In this document: positions 9,243-17,674 of the stretch, piece after piece
Layout of the letters: each line of letters starts with the position of its first letter
How positions within the stretch are numbered: position 1 is the first letter of the stretch
NCBI GenBank assembly: GCA_965248975.1
Contig: CBDFKU010000015.1
Coordinates: forward strand, 162,342 to 226,341
Source of the DNA: CBDFKU01 sp965248975
GTDB lineage: Bacteria > Chloroflexota > Dehalococcoidia > Lucifugimonadales > JAGWBF01
DNA length: 64,000 nt
Direction: 5' to 3'
The notes under the pieces: model-generated
The model's input: the letters and a program-made list of their open reading frames with translations, nothing else
The model's database searches: none
What the model was told of the DNA's origin: nothing
Translations under genes and position numbers: made by a program

Positions 9243-9381
9243 GGTGATCAGCCTCCTTCAGGATGTGACCAGGAATGATGGGCTCAAGCGGGATGCTTTA
9301 CCCCCGGGGAGCTCTTGCACATGTCCGCCCCCCGGACGGCCGTTCCATTGTAGCGTCCCACCACAATGGCGACAAGGGACA

Positions 9382-10263
9382 TCATCCGGCCGCTGGGCCG
9401 GGACCACTTTTGCCCGGACTGCCTTTGATGGAGTAGGCCACAGGAGTTTGCTCCACCACGCCTTCCTTGACGAGCTTGGCCAGGTGGGTCATGACGTTTC
9501 CCGCCGCCGCCCGGTGCAGCCCTTTGGGCAGGTTGCGTGGATACACCTCCCTCACGATCTCTTCGACGTCGGTGAGCCCCCTGGCGATGGCGGCCAGCAC
9601 CTGTCGCTCCCGCTCTTGGCGATGGCTAATGTAGGACTGGATGCGGCGCTGGCCCTCCACTACCACCGGGCCGTGGCCGGGACAGATGATCTTGGGGCGG
9701 TAGCGGGCGAGCACCTCCAGGGACCGCATGTAGTCCGACAGGTCCCGCACCGTGGACGAAGAGGAGCCCAGGATGGTGTCACCGGTGAACATCACCCGTT
9801 GCCGCGGCATGTAGTAGCAGACGTGGTCCTCTTCGTGGCCCGGGGTGAAGAGCGCCCTTAGCGCCGCCCCGCCCCCGGTCCTGAGAAGCTCCCTGGACCG
9901 TAGACCCATGACGACTCCCTGCCCAAGGATACGCTCCAGGCGCTCCACCAGCCTGGGATGGCAGCGGACCGGGCAGCCCATCCTCTCCTGTAGCCGGTCC
10001 AACCCTCCGATGTGGTCTCCGTGGCCGTGGGTCACCAGTATGGCCGTCATGGCGGGGCTTCCCAGCTCGGTATAGAAGTCCAGGATGCGCCTAGTCCAAT
10101 CCCTGTAGTGCTCACCAGTATCTATCGCCACCATGCCTTCGCAGGGGTCGCCGACGAAGTAGATGTTGGTCCCGCCGGGGTGCATTATCCCCGAACCACT
10201 CCGGTCCTCGGCGATGTGCACCCGGTAAACGTGAGCCGTGACCTGCATCAAGTCCTCATTCAC
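9382..10263 (-). CDS. MBL-fold metallohydrolase with C-terminal helical domain
   Basis: 293 residues. The metal-binding motif VTHGHGDHIGGLDRL lies at about residue 79, with further ligands in FTPGHEEDHVCYY, FTGDTILG and ICPGHGPVV. This is the layout of the glyoxalase-II/LACTB2-like group of metallo-beta-lactamase hydrolases, which bind two metal ions and hydrolyse thioesters, esters or nucleic acids. The C-terminal ~80 residues form a winged-helix-like part (VYPRNLPKGLHRAAAGNVMT) as in LACTB2-type proteins. The start is MNEDLMQV at 10263; an internal Met six codons on is an alternative. It is separated from the ThDP-enzyme gene by 139 bases. Confidence 0.85.
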   Translation of the reverse strand: MNEDLMQVTAHVYRVHIAEDRSGSGIMHPGGTNIYFVGDPCEGMVAIDTGEHYRDWTRRILDFYTELGSPAMTAILVTHGHGDHIGGLDRLQERMGCPVRCHPRLVERLERILGQGVVMGLRSRELLRTGGGAALRALFTPGHEEDHVCYYMPRQRVMFTGDTILGSSSSTVRDLSDYMRSLEVLARYRPKIICPGHGPVVVEGQRRIQSYISHRQERERQVLAAIARGLTDVEEIVREVYPRNLPKGLHRAAAGNVMTHLAKLVKEGVVEQTPVAYSIKGSPGKSGPGPAAG

Positions 10264-10410
10264 GCCATGATTGTACCCGAGGAGGTCGGGGTGTCAAGCT
10301 GGGCTCCACTTTCTGGAGTGCGTCGGTTTTTCGCCTCTGGAACGGCGTTATAGAATAGTAGGGACGCGTAGACGGCCCACTAGGTAGGTACGATATGTGT
10401 AAGGGGAGCC

Positions 10411-11346
10411 ATGCAATCTAGAAAAGTCAAGTTCGGAGTGCGGATACACCAAGGGGGCTACAGCTACGACGACTTGAAGAGGATCTGGACCGAGGCGGAC
10501 GGGCTGGGGTACCACTCGGCCACCCTGTACGATCTCCTGAACGTGCCTACGCTGGAGTGCTGGACCACCCTATCGGCCCTGGCCACCGAGACCCGAAACA
10601 TCCGGCTCACCCCACTGGTGCTGGCCAACCATTACCGGACTCCCGCGCTCATGGCCAAGATGGCCTCCACCCTTGACGTTATCAGCGGGGGCCGGCTAGA
10701 GCTGGGGATCGGCGCCGGAGGAGGTGAGGCCGACAGCCTTGCTTCGGGGTATTCCTTCCCTGCGACGCCCGTCCGGGTCGCCATGCTGGAAGAGGCCCTG
10801 GAGGCGATCATAGCTCTGTGGACGCGCCCCAACGTGGATCTCCGTGGCGAGTATTACACTATCGCGGGCGGGTCCCATGAGCCGAGACCGGTACAGGACC
10901 CCCGCCCACCGATACTGGTGGGCGGCCACGGCGAAAGGTACCTGCTGAGGACGGCGGCCCGCTACGCCGACATTTGCAACGTCGGCTTTGAGATGAGCCT
11001 GGATGAGCATCGGGCGAAGCTCGGCATCCTGGAGCGCCACTGCCGGGAGTACGGGCGGGACGTCGCCGAGATTGAGGTGAGCCACAACACCCGCGTGCTC
11101 ATAGAGGCCGACGACACCGAGTACCAGAAGCTGCTGGAGCAGGGGGCGGCCCGCTCGCACACCACCGTGGAGGCCTACAGCGCGTCCTTGTCCGGAGCCA
11201 TATCCGGGCCGCCGGACCGGTGCATCGAGCAGTTGAAGCGTTATGTCAACCAAGGGGTCACTTACTTTTTTCTGCTGTTCCCGGACCCGATCCCCACGGA
11301 GAGCCTCAGGCTCTTCGCCAGAGAGGTCATGCCCCAATTCGCCTGA
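10411..11346 (+). CDS. LLM-class F420-dependent oxidoreductase
   Basis: 311 residues, luciferase-like TIM barrel. KFGVRIHQGG opens the protein, then RNIRLTPLVLANHYRTPALMAK and the signature TLDVISGGRLELGIGAGG at about residues 86-110. The short length and the His/Tyr-poor insertion region fit the F420-dependent rather than the long FMN type, but cofactor choice is inferred. AAGGGGAG lies 5 bases before the ATG and a TATAGAAT-like -10 about 60 bases upstream. It is the first of a run of four luciferase-type genes. The substrate is unknown. Confidence 0.85.
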   Translation: MQSRKVKFGVRIHQGGYSYDDLKRIWTEADGLGYHSATLYDLLNVPTLECWTTLSALATETRNIRLTPLVLANHYRTPALMAKMASTLDVISGGRLELGIGAGGGEADSLASGYSFPATPVRVAMLEEALEAIIALWTRPNVDLRGEYYTIAGGSHEPRPVQDPRPPILVGGHGERYLLRTAARYADICNVGFEMSLDEHRAKLGILERHCREYGRDVAEIEVSHNTRVLIEADDTEYQKLLEQGAARSHTTVEAYSASLSGAISGPPDRCIEQLKRYVNQGVTYFFLLFPDPIPTESLRLFAREVMPQFA

Positions 11347-11500
11347 ACCGGCGCAGGTAAGCGATCGGCAGCACTTTGCCGGCCACCCTTCGATTGACAA
11401 TCAGGCCGTAGTTGGGGTAGCCTTGAGGCGGTCGGCCGATGTTGGCTGGCGTGGATCATTCTGCTAAGATATTAGACTATAAAAGGGTGAGGAGACAGGC

Positions 11501-12529
11501 ATGGACTTCGGTATGTTCACCGAGTTCCACGTACGGGAGGGGATGACCCAGGCGGATGCCTTCGATGAGCATCTCAAAGAGGTCGAGGTGGCCGAGGAGA
11601 TGGGCCTCGATTCCGTTTGGTTGGCAGAGTACCACTTCGCTCCACAGCGTTCGGTTATCTCTGCACCCCTGATGATCGGGAGTGCCATCGCAGCCCGTAC
11701 TAAGAGGATCAGGATCGGGGGGGCGGTGTTCGTGGTGCCCCTTTACAACCCCTTGCGGATGGCCGAGGAGGCCGCCACCCTGGACCACATTAGCAAGGGT
11801 CGCTTCGAGTTCGGAGTGGGACGCAGCGCCCTGACTATGTTCTACCGGGGCTACAACCTGGACTATGAGGAGACGCGAGACAGGTTCTTCGAAGGCCTGG
11901 ACATAGTCTTGAAGGCCTGGACCAACGAGAAGTTTTCCCACGATGGCCAGTACTGGCAGTTCCAGGATGTGGAGGTCGTGCCCAAGCCGTACCAAAAGCC
12001 CTACCCGCCGGTTCGGGTCGGAGTGCTCAGCCGGGAGACCTTTGCGCTGCTGGGCGAGATGGGACACTACATTTCCTTCTTTGGCGCTGCCCCCATTCCC
12101 GACCTCAAGGAGCAGGTGGAGGAGTACCGGGCGTCCTGGAAGGAAGCGGGGCACCCTGGGGCCGGGGACGCCAACATGCGCATCGCCGTTTACGTGGCCG
12201 AGACCGAGGAGAAGGCCCGTAACGAGCCCGAGGCCAGCGCCAAGCATCAGCAGGAGTACGATTACAGGGTGACCTCTGCTTACATGACCACCCCGGAACG
12301 GGTCGCGAGGAGCCGAGCAGCCGCCCAGGCACCCTACGAGGACCTGCTGGGCCGGAGGCTGATAACCGGAACGCCAGAGAGCGTGACGGACCAGCTCATG
12401 GCCTACCAGGACGAGTTGAAGCTGTCCGGAATGATCGTCGAGTTCAACTTCGGCGGGCAGATCCCCTACGATCGCGTCCTTAACTCGATGAACCTCTTCT
12501 GCAACAAAGTCGTACCCAAGTTCAAGTAG
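11501..12529 (+). CDS. LLM-class flavin-dependent monooxygenase, tandem copy 1
   Basis: 342 residues. The N-terminus MDFGMFTEFHV, the WLAEYHF motif and the TLDHISKGRFEFGVGRS block are those of bacterial-luciferase-type flavin monooxygenases. These use reduced FMN from a separate reductase to hydroxylate or cleave small organic molecules. Residues ~150-200 and the C-terminal EFNFGGQIPYDRVLNSM are shared with the two following genes, so the three are tandem paralogues of equal length. GAGGAG precedes the ATG by 7 bases. The partner reductase is not visible nearby and the substrate is unknown. Confidence 0.87.
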   Translation: MDFGMFTEFHVREGMTQADAFDEHLKEVEVAEEMGLDSVWLAEYHFAPQRSVISAPLMIGSAIAARTKRIRIGGAVFVVPLYNPLRMAEEAATLDHISKGRFEFGVGRSALTMFYRGYNLDYEETRDRFFEGLDIVLKAWTNEKFSHDGQYWQFQDVEVVPKPYQKPYPPVRVGVLSRETFALLGEMGHYISFFGAAPIPDLKEQVEEYRASWKEAGHPGAGDANMRIAVYVAETEEKARNEPEASAKHQQEYDYRVTSAYMTTPERVARSRAAAQAPYEDLLGRRLITGTPESVTDQLMAYQDELKLSGMIVEFNFGGQIPYDRVLNSMNLFCNKVVPKFK

Positions 12530-12732
12530 CGGCCCTCTCAGAACGCACGATCCGTCCACGAAGGTGGTCTGCCACCACTCTTTCGGGAGTTGCCCATGCG
12601 GTTCGGTCTCTTCACAGAGTTCCACATGCGGGATGGCAAAAGCCAGGAAGACGCCTTCGAGGAGCACCTCAGCGAGGCACTCCTGGCTGAGGAGTTGGGG
12701 ATGGACTCCGTCTGGCTGGCGGAGTACCACTT

Positions 12733-12749
12733 GAGCCTGTCCCACAAGT
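12733..12749 (+). repeat. Left terminal inverted repeat of IS copy 2
   Basis: Reads GAGCCTGTCCCACAAGT inward. It matches the other end at 14 of 17 positions and the inner end of copy 1 at 826-810. Confidence 0.85.
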
Positions 12750-12940
12750 GGGAAGTGGTGAATAGAACCGCGTTAGGTCGTTAGGTGTGTTTCCGAGGTG
12801 ACATCAACGAAGAGATGGAGATGTCGCTTTGACCAGGGTTTGCTTTACGACCCTGGCTGGGAAGTGCTAGGGGAATGCTGGATTGAAGGGTGAGGGTTGC
12901 TGTAGTGACAGCAGTTGCTGTCAGAGAGTGGGGAGAGGCT

Positions 12941-14392
12941 CTAGGCCGTGGATACTTGAGTGGAGAGGGAGGCTCGGGGTCTCCACGCCTTCCAGAGGGT
13001 GCGGAGGTTGAAGGCGATAGCAAGCACCGTCCATTCGGCCTTCACGTTGGCAAGGCCACGCAACAGGAACCTCCGTGCCCTCAGTTGCTCCTTAAAGATT
13101 CCGAAGACGGGTTCGATCAACTGCTTTCTCAGATTGTAAGCCGTCCTGGCTGCCTCGGTAGACATCCATTCTCTGTGATCCCGCAGTGCACGGTCGTATG
13201 GTCCGATTTCTAGTTTGCGTCCCCGTTGGTAGTCCCTGGTGCAGACTCCAAAAGCGGGGCAGTTGCGGCAGGCGGAGACAGAGACTGGTCGGTATACCCG
13301 GACCGGCATTCCTTTGTTTGTCGACGAACTGGAGAAGCGCAATCTCTTTCCCTGAGGACAGATGTAGCTGTCGTTATCCTCGTCATAGGTGAATCGGTCC
13401 TTATGATAGGGGTTGTCCAGAGGTCGGGCCATATCCGGCATTGCCACTTGCTGACCTTTACGGTGACTCGCCTCCAGGTGCCCGCCTCCACAATAGCCGG
13501 CGTCAGCCAACGTCAACGGGGACCTGGCTCCTGTAACACCCTCTGCCTGTTCCATCATCGGAGTCAACTGGAAGGCGTCATTGGTTTGATCCACAACGTC
13601 CACGGCGGTCAGCAGCATGCCGGTCGTCTTTCCGCCTGATGCCAGCGGTGAAACCATAGCCTGGGCGTTGTAGCTGGGCACGAATCCCTGACGGGTCTTC
13701 ATAAGTCTTGCGTCCCAATCGGTCAGGTTGATGCGCTTGCGATTCTGCTCAGAAGCCAACTCGTCCATCGCATGACGAATCTGCTCCCTCAGCACTCTCT
13801 TGTTGGCTAACTCCTCCGGCAGATGTAAGGCAGGGGTATCCTCACCTCCTTCGTTCTGATCTTCAAGGTCGGCTATCGCCTTCCCCACCCTGTTCAATAA
13901 CCGGCCCAACTCCTCGGCATTGTAGGTCCTATCTCTGGCCGCATTGGCACCCACCTTAGTTCCGTCAACCGCCTGAACCGCCAGGTCCACCAGTTTCATA
14001 GTTACCGCCGTGCGCACTGTGCGCTCGAACAGCTTCCTCATGGCTCGGCGATGATCCCTGTAGAACCGCCACAGGGTGTTGTGGTCGGGATGCTGCCACC
14101 CAGTCAGCCACAGGTACGGTATCTGGTCGCGGCAGGCCGCCTCCAACTTGCGACAGGAGCGCATCCCGGTCATGAAGCCGTACAACCACACGCTTAGCAA
14201 CGCACGAGGATGGTAGGCCGGCGCTCCCATCGGGTCGCCGTCTATCTCCACGCCGAGCTCAGCCCAGCCTTCCCTATCCAGTGCGTCCAGAAACTCGGCC
14301 ACGAATCGGGCTGGATGGTCTAACGGCAACAGTTCGTCAAGAGAAGGCGGCAGCAGCCACATCTGATCGCGGTCCATATCTCGAAGCGGCAT
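12941..14392 (-). CDS. IS1182-type DDE transposase, complete
   Basis: 483 residues from the ATG at 14392, chosen because AAGGAG lies eight bases upstream; the frame is open to a GTG at 14431. The N-terminal helix-turn-helix-like region (LLPPSLDELLPLDHPARFV, YHPRALLSVWLYGFMTGMRS) is typical of IS1182. The catalytic triad regions are VQAVDGTKVGANA (first Asp), LADAGYCGGGH (second Asp) and EPVFGIFKEQ (Glu). A CRNCPAFGVC cluster lies between the last two. The frame is unbroken, so the element may be active. The last 205 residues equal those of copy 1. It moves its own element by DNA transposition. Confidence 0.93.
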   Translation of the reverse strand: MPLRDMDRDQMWLLPPSLDELLPLDHPARFVAEFLDALDREGWAELGVEIDGDPMGAPAYHPRALLSVWLYGFMTGMRSCRKLEAACRDQIPYLWLTGWQHPDHNTLWRFYRDHRRAMRKLFERTVRTAVTMKLVDLAVQAVDGTKVGANAARDRTYNAEELGRLLNRVGKAIADLEDQNEGGEDTPALHLPEELANKRVLREQIRHAMDELASEQNRKRINLTDWDARLMKTRQGFVPSYNAQAMVSPLASGGKTTGMLLTAVDVVDQTNDAFQLTPMMEQAEGVTGARSPLTLADAGYCGGGHLEASHRKGQQVAMPDMARPLDNPYHKDRFTYDEDNDSYICPQGKRLRFSSSSTNKGMPVRVYRPVSVSACRNCPAFGVCTRDYQRGRKLEIGPYDRALRDHREWMSTEAARTAYNLRKQLIEPVFGIFKEQLRARRFLLRGLANVKAEWTVLAIAFNLRTLWKAWRPRASLSTQVSTA

Positions 14393-14460
14393 CTCCATCT
14401 CTCCTTCGTTGATGTCGCCTCTAAGGTACACCTAACACGGGTTCATTCACCAGGTCCCTG

Positions 14461-14477
14461 ACTTCTGAGACAGCCTC
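14461..14477 (-). repeat. Right terminal inverted repeat of IS copy 2
   Basis: Reads GAGGCTGTCTCAGAAGT from 14477 inward. Further inward the right end shares TGGTGAAT, GTTAGGTG and GACATCAACGAA with the left end. Confidence 0.82.
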
Positions 14478-15415
14478 CCCTGGTCTGCGACCGCTCAGTG
14501 CTCGCATCTCCGCTCATCATCGCCAGCGCCATCGCGGCCCGTACCCAGAACATCCGCATCGGGCTCGCCGTGCTGGTGGTGCCCCTGGCCAACCCCCTCC
14601 GCCTCGCCGAGGAGGCCGCCACCCTGGACCAGATCAGCAAGGGACGCCTGGACTTCGGTATCGGCCGCAGTGCCCTCACCCAGTTCTACGAGGGCTACAA
14701 CATGGACTACAGTGAGACACGGGACCGCCTGTTCGAGGGCCTTGAGGTGGTGGAGAAGGCATGGACTAACGAGACGTTCTCCCATCAGGGCCAGTACTGG
14801 ACCTTCAACAACGTGACACTGGTGCCCAGGCCTTACCAGAAGCCCCACCCCCCCATCCGCGTCGCCGCCTACAGCGCCGACACCTTCCCATTGATCGGGA
14901 GCATGGGATATCCCACCTTCCTGCTCAGCGGCCGCGGGCTCGATTACCTCGAAGAGCAGATGAAGGAGTACCGCCGCGCGCGGAAGGAAGCAGGCCACAC
15001 CGGCCCCGACGACGTGCTGCTGAGGATTCCTGTCTATGTCGCCGAGACTGAGGAGCGGGCCCGTTCCGAGCCGGAAGCCAGCGCCCTCTACCAGCAAGCC
15101 TACGGCGCCAAGTTCCTCAGCGGTTTCGCCGCCACCAAGGAGGACCTGGCGCGGCAACAGGCCGTTGGCGGCCTCACCTACGACCACCTCATCCGGCAGA
15201 GGCTTGTCTTCGGGACGCCCGAGGCGGTGGCCGAGCGTCTCCAGGAGCATCAGGAACGACTGGGCCTGTCAGGCTTCATCCTGGAGATGAACCACGGCGG
15301 GCACATTCCCTACGACAAGGTAATGCACTCCATGCGGCTCTTTGCCGATAGGGTGATACCGAAGTTCAACTGATCCGCCCGGGCGTCTCTACCTCGTAGA
15401 TGATATCGGAGGCCC

Positions 15416-16444
15416 ATGGACTTCGGTATATTCATTGAATTCCAAGTCAGGCGAGGCCGAACCCAGGCCGAGGCATTCGAGGAGTCCTTCGCCCTGGTGG
15501 AAGCGGCTGAAGACCTGGGCATCGATACCGTCTGGCTGGCCGAGTTCCACTTCATCGCCGACCGCTCAGTGATGGCCTCACCCCTGGTCGCGGCCAGCGC
15601 CATCGCCTCTCGGACCCGGCGAATACGGATCGGGCTGGGTGTGCAGGTCCTGCCCCTGGCCAACCCAATCCGCATCGCCGAAGAAGCGGCCATGGTCGAC
15701 CACATCAGCAAGGGCCGCCTGGACTTCGGCGCGGGCCGCAGCGCGTTCACAAAGTTCTACGAAGGCTTCAACGTGCCGTACTCAGAGAGCCGCCGACTCT
15801 TCTCGGAGACCCTTGAGGTGATCATGAAGGCATGGACCGAAGAGCGGTTCTCCCATCAGGGCGAGTATTACTCTTTCAGCGACGTGAACGTGGTGCCCAA
15901 GCCTTACCAACAGCCACACCCTCCGACCTATATCGCCGCTTCCAGCGCCGACTCTTTCCCGACCATAGGAAGCCTGGGGCATTCGATCCTAGCCAGCCTC
16001 GACGCAGGGGAAGCTCAAACCCAGGAGCGCGTCGAGCAATACAGAAAGGCGCGCCGGGAAGCCGGGCAGCCGGGACCGGGAGCCGTGCTTCTTCGCATCC
16101 CCGCCTTCGTCGCTGAGACGGAAGAAGAGGCCCTGGAGGCGCCCCGGACCAGCACCATCGGCGAGATACGTTTCCTGGCCGATGAGCTGGCGTCCTCCGC
16201 CGGAACACCCGAGATGGCCGAGCGGCTCAGACGTATCGGCCAGCTCACGTACGACGAGATACTCCGCGACAGGGTGATCTACGGCACGCCGGAGACGGTG
16301 ACGGAGCGGCTCCAGGAATACCAGGAGATGCTGGGGCTGTCCGGTTTAGTGCTGGAGATGAACTACGGCCGGGAGATACCGTACGACAAAGTGCTCAGCT
16401 CCCTGCGCCTTCTGGGAGAGAAAGTGATCCCCCGGTTCAAGTAG
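15416..16444 (+). CDS. LLM-class flavin-dependent monooxygenase, tandem copy 3
   Basis: 342 residues, intact. MDFGIFIEFQVRRGRTQAEA, WLAEFHFIADRSVMASPL, and VDHISKGRLDFGAGRS are the family landmarks; the C-terminal LEMNYGREIPYDKVLSSL closes the barrel. It follows the disrupted paralogue by 42 bases and probably belonged to one transcription unit with tandem copies 1 and 2. The IS between them, in opposite orientation, may now cut that transcript. It is an FMN-type two-component monooxygenase by family; the substrate is unknown. It ends six bases before a convergent CoA-transferase gene. Confidence 0.87.
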   Translation: MDFGIFIEFQVRRGRTQAEAFEESFALVEAAEDLGIDTVWLAEFHFIADRSVMASPLVAASAIASRTRRIRIGLGVQVLPLANPIRIAEEAAMVDHISKGRLDFGAGRSAFTKFYEGFNVPYSESRRLFSETLEVIMKAWTEERFSHQGEYYSFSDVNVVPKPYQQPHPPTYIAASSADSFPTIGSLGHSILASLDAGEAQTQERVEQYRKARREAGQPGPGAVLLRIPAFVAETEEEALEAPRTSTIGEIRFLADELASSAGTPEMAERLRRIGQLTYDEILRDRVIYGTPETVTERLQEYQEMLGLSGLVLEMNYGREIPYDKVLSSLRLLGEKVIPRFK

Positions 16445-16450
16445 CGGCGG

Positions 16451-17674
16451 TTACTCGAGTACCCCATCATCCACAAGAGACCGGTACTCTTCCGGCGAAA
16501 GGCCGACCATTTCGGTCAGCACCTGCTCGGTGTGCTGGCCCAGCATAGGTCCGGGCCTGTCCAGGTCTCCGGGTGTTCGGGTGAAGTTAAGCTCGCTACG
16601 GTCGCTGGCATAAGGACCGATCTCGGGGTGGTCCAGGAAGCGGAAGTGCCCCCGGTGCTGTAGCTGAGGGTCCTCGAACAGGTCTCTGGGGTTGTTCACC
16701 ATACCGGCCGGGACACCCGCCCTTTGAAGGGTATCCATCAGCTCACGTACGTCCCAATCCACCGTCCACTTTGCAATCAGCCGTTCCAGCTCCTCCTCGT
16801 GGGCCTTCCGGCCAAGGATACCGCAGAACTCCTGACGGTGGGGCCAGCCTTCCCCGGACGGGTCAATAACCGTGCTTAACGCCCCCCACTCGCCATCTGT
16901 GCGGCAAGCGATGGTTATCCAGCGATCGTCTCCCCTGCAGGGATAGGCGCCGTGGGGAGCGGCGGCAGCGTCGCGGTTGCCCTTGCGCCCCTGTTCCCTA
17001 CCATTGACGGCGTAGTCCAGAATGTAGGGCGCCGAAAAGTGGATGGAGGCCTCCAGCTGGGACATGTCCAGGTGGAGGCCCTCGCCGCTGCGCCGACGAT
17101 AGTCCAGGGCCGACAGGATGGCGGGCACGGCAAACCGGGGAACTATGAAATCTGTGTACGCGCCATAGGGATTCATCGGGAAGCCGTCGGGCCAGCCGGT
17201 CACATGGGTCAGCCCCACAAGGGATGACAGGACCGGCCCAAACCCCGGCTGGCTCTCCAAGGGGCCACCGCGCCCCATGGTAGACGTGCTGAACATGATG
17301 ACCGAAGGATTGGCTTCCTTCAGCTCCGGGTAACCCAGCCCCCAGCTTTCCATGGTCCCCGGGGTGAAGTTCTCTGTCACCACGTCGGCCCAGGCCGCCA
17401 TGCGCAGCGCCAGCTCCCTGGCCCGGGGATGGCGCATGTCGATGGCGACGCCATACTTACCAGAGTTCATGTTGGCGTGGTAGCCGCTGCGGTTGATTCC
17501 GGCGACACCGTTGGGGAAAGGGGCAGCTCCGCGAAGGGTGTCGGGCCGCTTCGCCGATTCCACCCGCACCACGGTGGCGCCGTGCTCCGCCAGGTACTTT
17601 GTGGTCATAGGACCCGCCGCCACCCAGCAGAAGTCCAGGACCTTGACGCCGTCGAGAGCCCGCCGAGACGTCAT
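16451..17674 (-). CDS. CaiB/BaiF-family CoA-transferase, second of pair
   Basis: 407 residues from the ATG at 17674. This ATG overlaps the upstream TGA as ATGA, the reason for choosing it over a Met four codons earlier. It is a class III CoA-transferase: VKVLDFCWVAAGPMTTKYLAEHGATVVRVES at the N-terminus, then the conserved block NMNSGKYGVAIDMRHPRARE. The catalytic Asp region lies near VTENFTPGTMESWGLGY. These enzymes move CoA between organic acids through a covalent aspartyl-CoA intermediate. The tandem pair of paralogues, translationally coupled, may form a heterodimer, as in some two-gene class III systems. The acids used are unknown. Confidence 0.88.
   Translation of the reverse strand: MTSRRALDGVKVLDFCWVAAGPMTTKYLAEHGATVVRVESAKRPDTLRGAAPFPNGVAGINRSGYHANMNSGKYGVAIDMRHPRARELALRMAAWADVVTENFTPGTMESWGLGYPELKEANPSVIMFSTSTMGRGGPLESQPGFGPVLSSLVGLTHVTGWPDGFPMNPYGAYTDFIVPRFAVPAILSALDYRRRSGEGLHLDMSQLEASIHFSAPYILDYAVNGREQGRKGNRDAAAAPHGAYPCRGDDRWITIACRTDGEWGALSTVIDPSGEGWPHRQEFCGILGRKAHEEELERLIAKWTVDWDVRELMDTLQRAGVPAGMVNNPRDLFEDPQLQHRGHFRFLDHPEIGPYASDRSELNFTRTPGDLDRPGPMLGQHTEQVLTEMVGLSPEEYRSLVDDGVLE

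Larger units (their letters stand above)
12733..14481 (-). mobile_element. IS1182-family insertion sequence, copy 2, complete
   Basis: About 1.75 kb carrying one transposase gene. The ends read inward GAGCCTGTCCCACAAGT (from 12733) and GAGGCTGTCTCAGAAGT (from 14477), 14 of 17 identical. Similarity continues, with short gaps, for about 100 bases. The outer right boundary is set at 14481 because removing 12733-14481 restores the host gene exactly. No target-site duplication is seen (at most one shared T). The host is the second of three tandem flavin monooxygenase genes. It lies inverted relative to copy 1 at the left edge of the window. Confidence 0.92.
12596..15373 (+). pseudogene. LLM-class flavin monooxygenase, tandem copy 2, split by IS
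   Basis: The gene starts at ATG 12596 (GGGAG seven bases upstream; a TTG two codons earlier is possible) and reads MRFGLFTEFHMRDGKSQEDA up to codon fragment TT at 12732. The IS follows. Coding resumes at 14482 and ends with TGA at 15373. Joining 12596-12732 to 14482-15373 gives 1029 nt in one open frame across the junction (EYHL-VCDRSV), the same length as both neighbours and aligning without a gap. The split is therefore recent and clean. The 3' piece could be translated from an internal Met (MLASPLI...), but it lacks the N-terminal strand of the barrel. Judged inactive. Confidence 0.9.

Noticed and set aside
8265..9278. 337-codon plus-strand frame opposite the ThDP enzyme
   Set aside because: His/Gly/Arg-rich with no family; the ThDP gene is complete on the other strand.
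827..12732. Segment between the IS copies as a composite transposon
   Set aside because: Sequence on both sides of copy 2 is one continuous flavin monooxygenase gene, so copy 2 arrived as a single insertion.
11477..12745. 422-codon minus-strand frame across the flavin monooxygenase gene and its neighbour
   Set aside because: Val/Leu/Gly/His-rich antisense of two related genes; no independent evidence.
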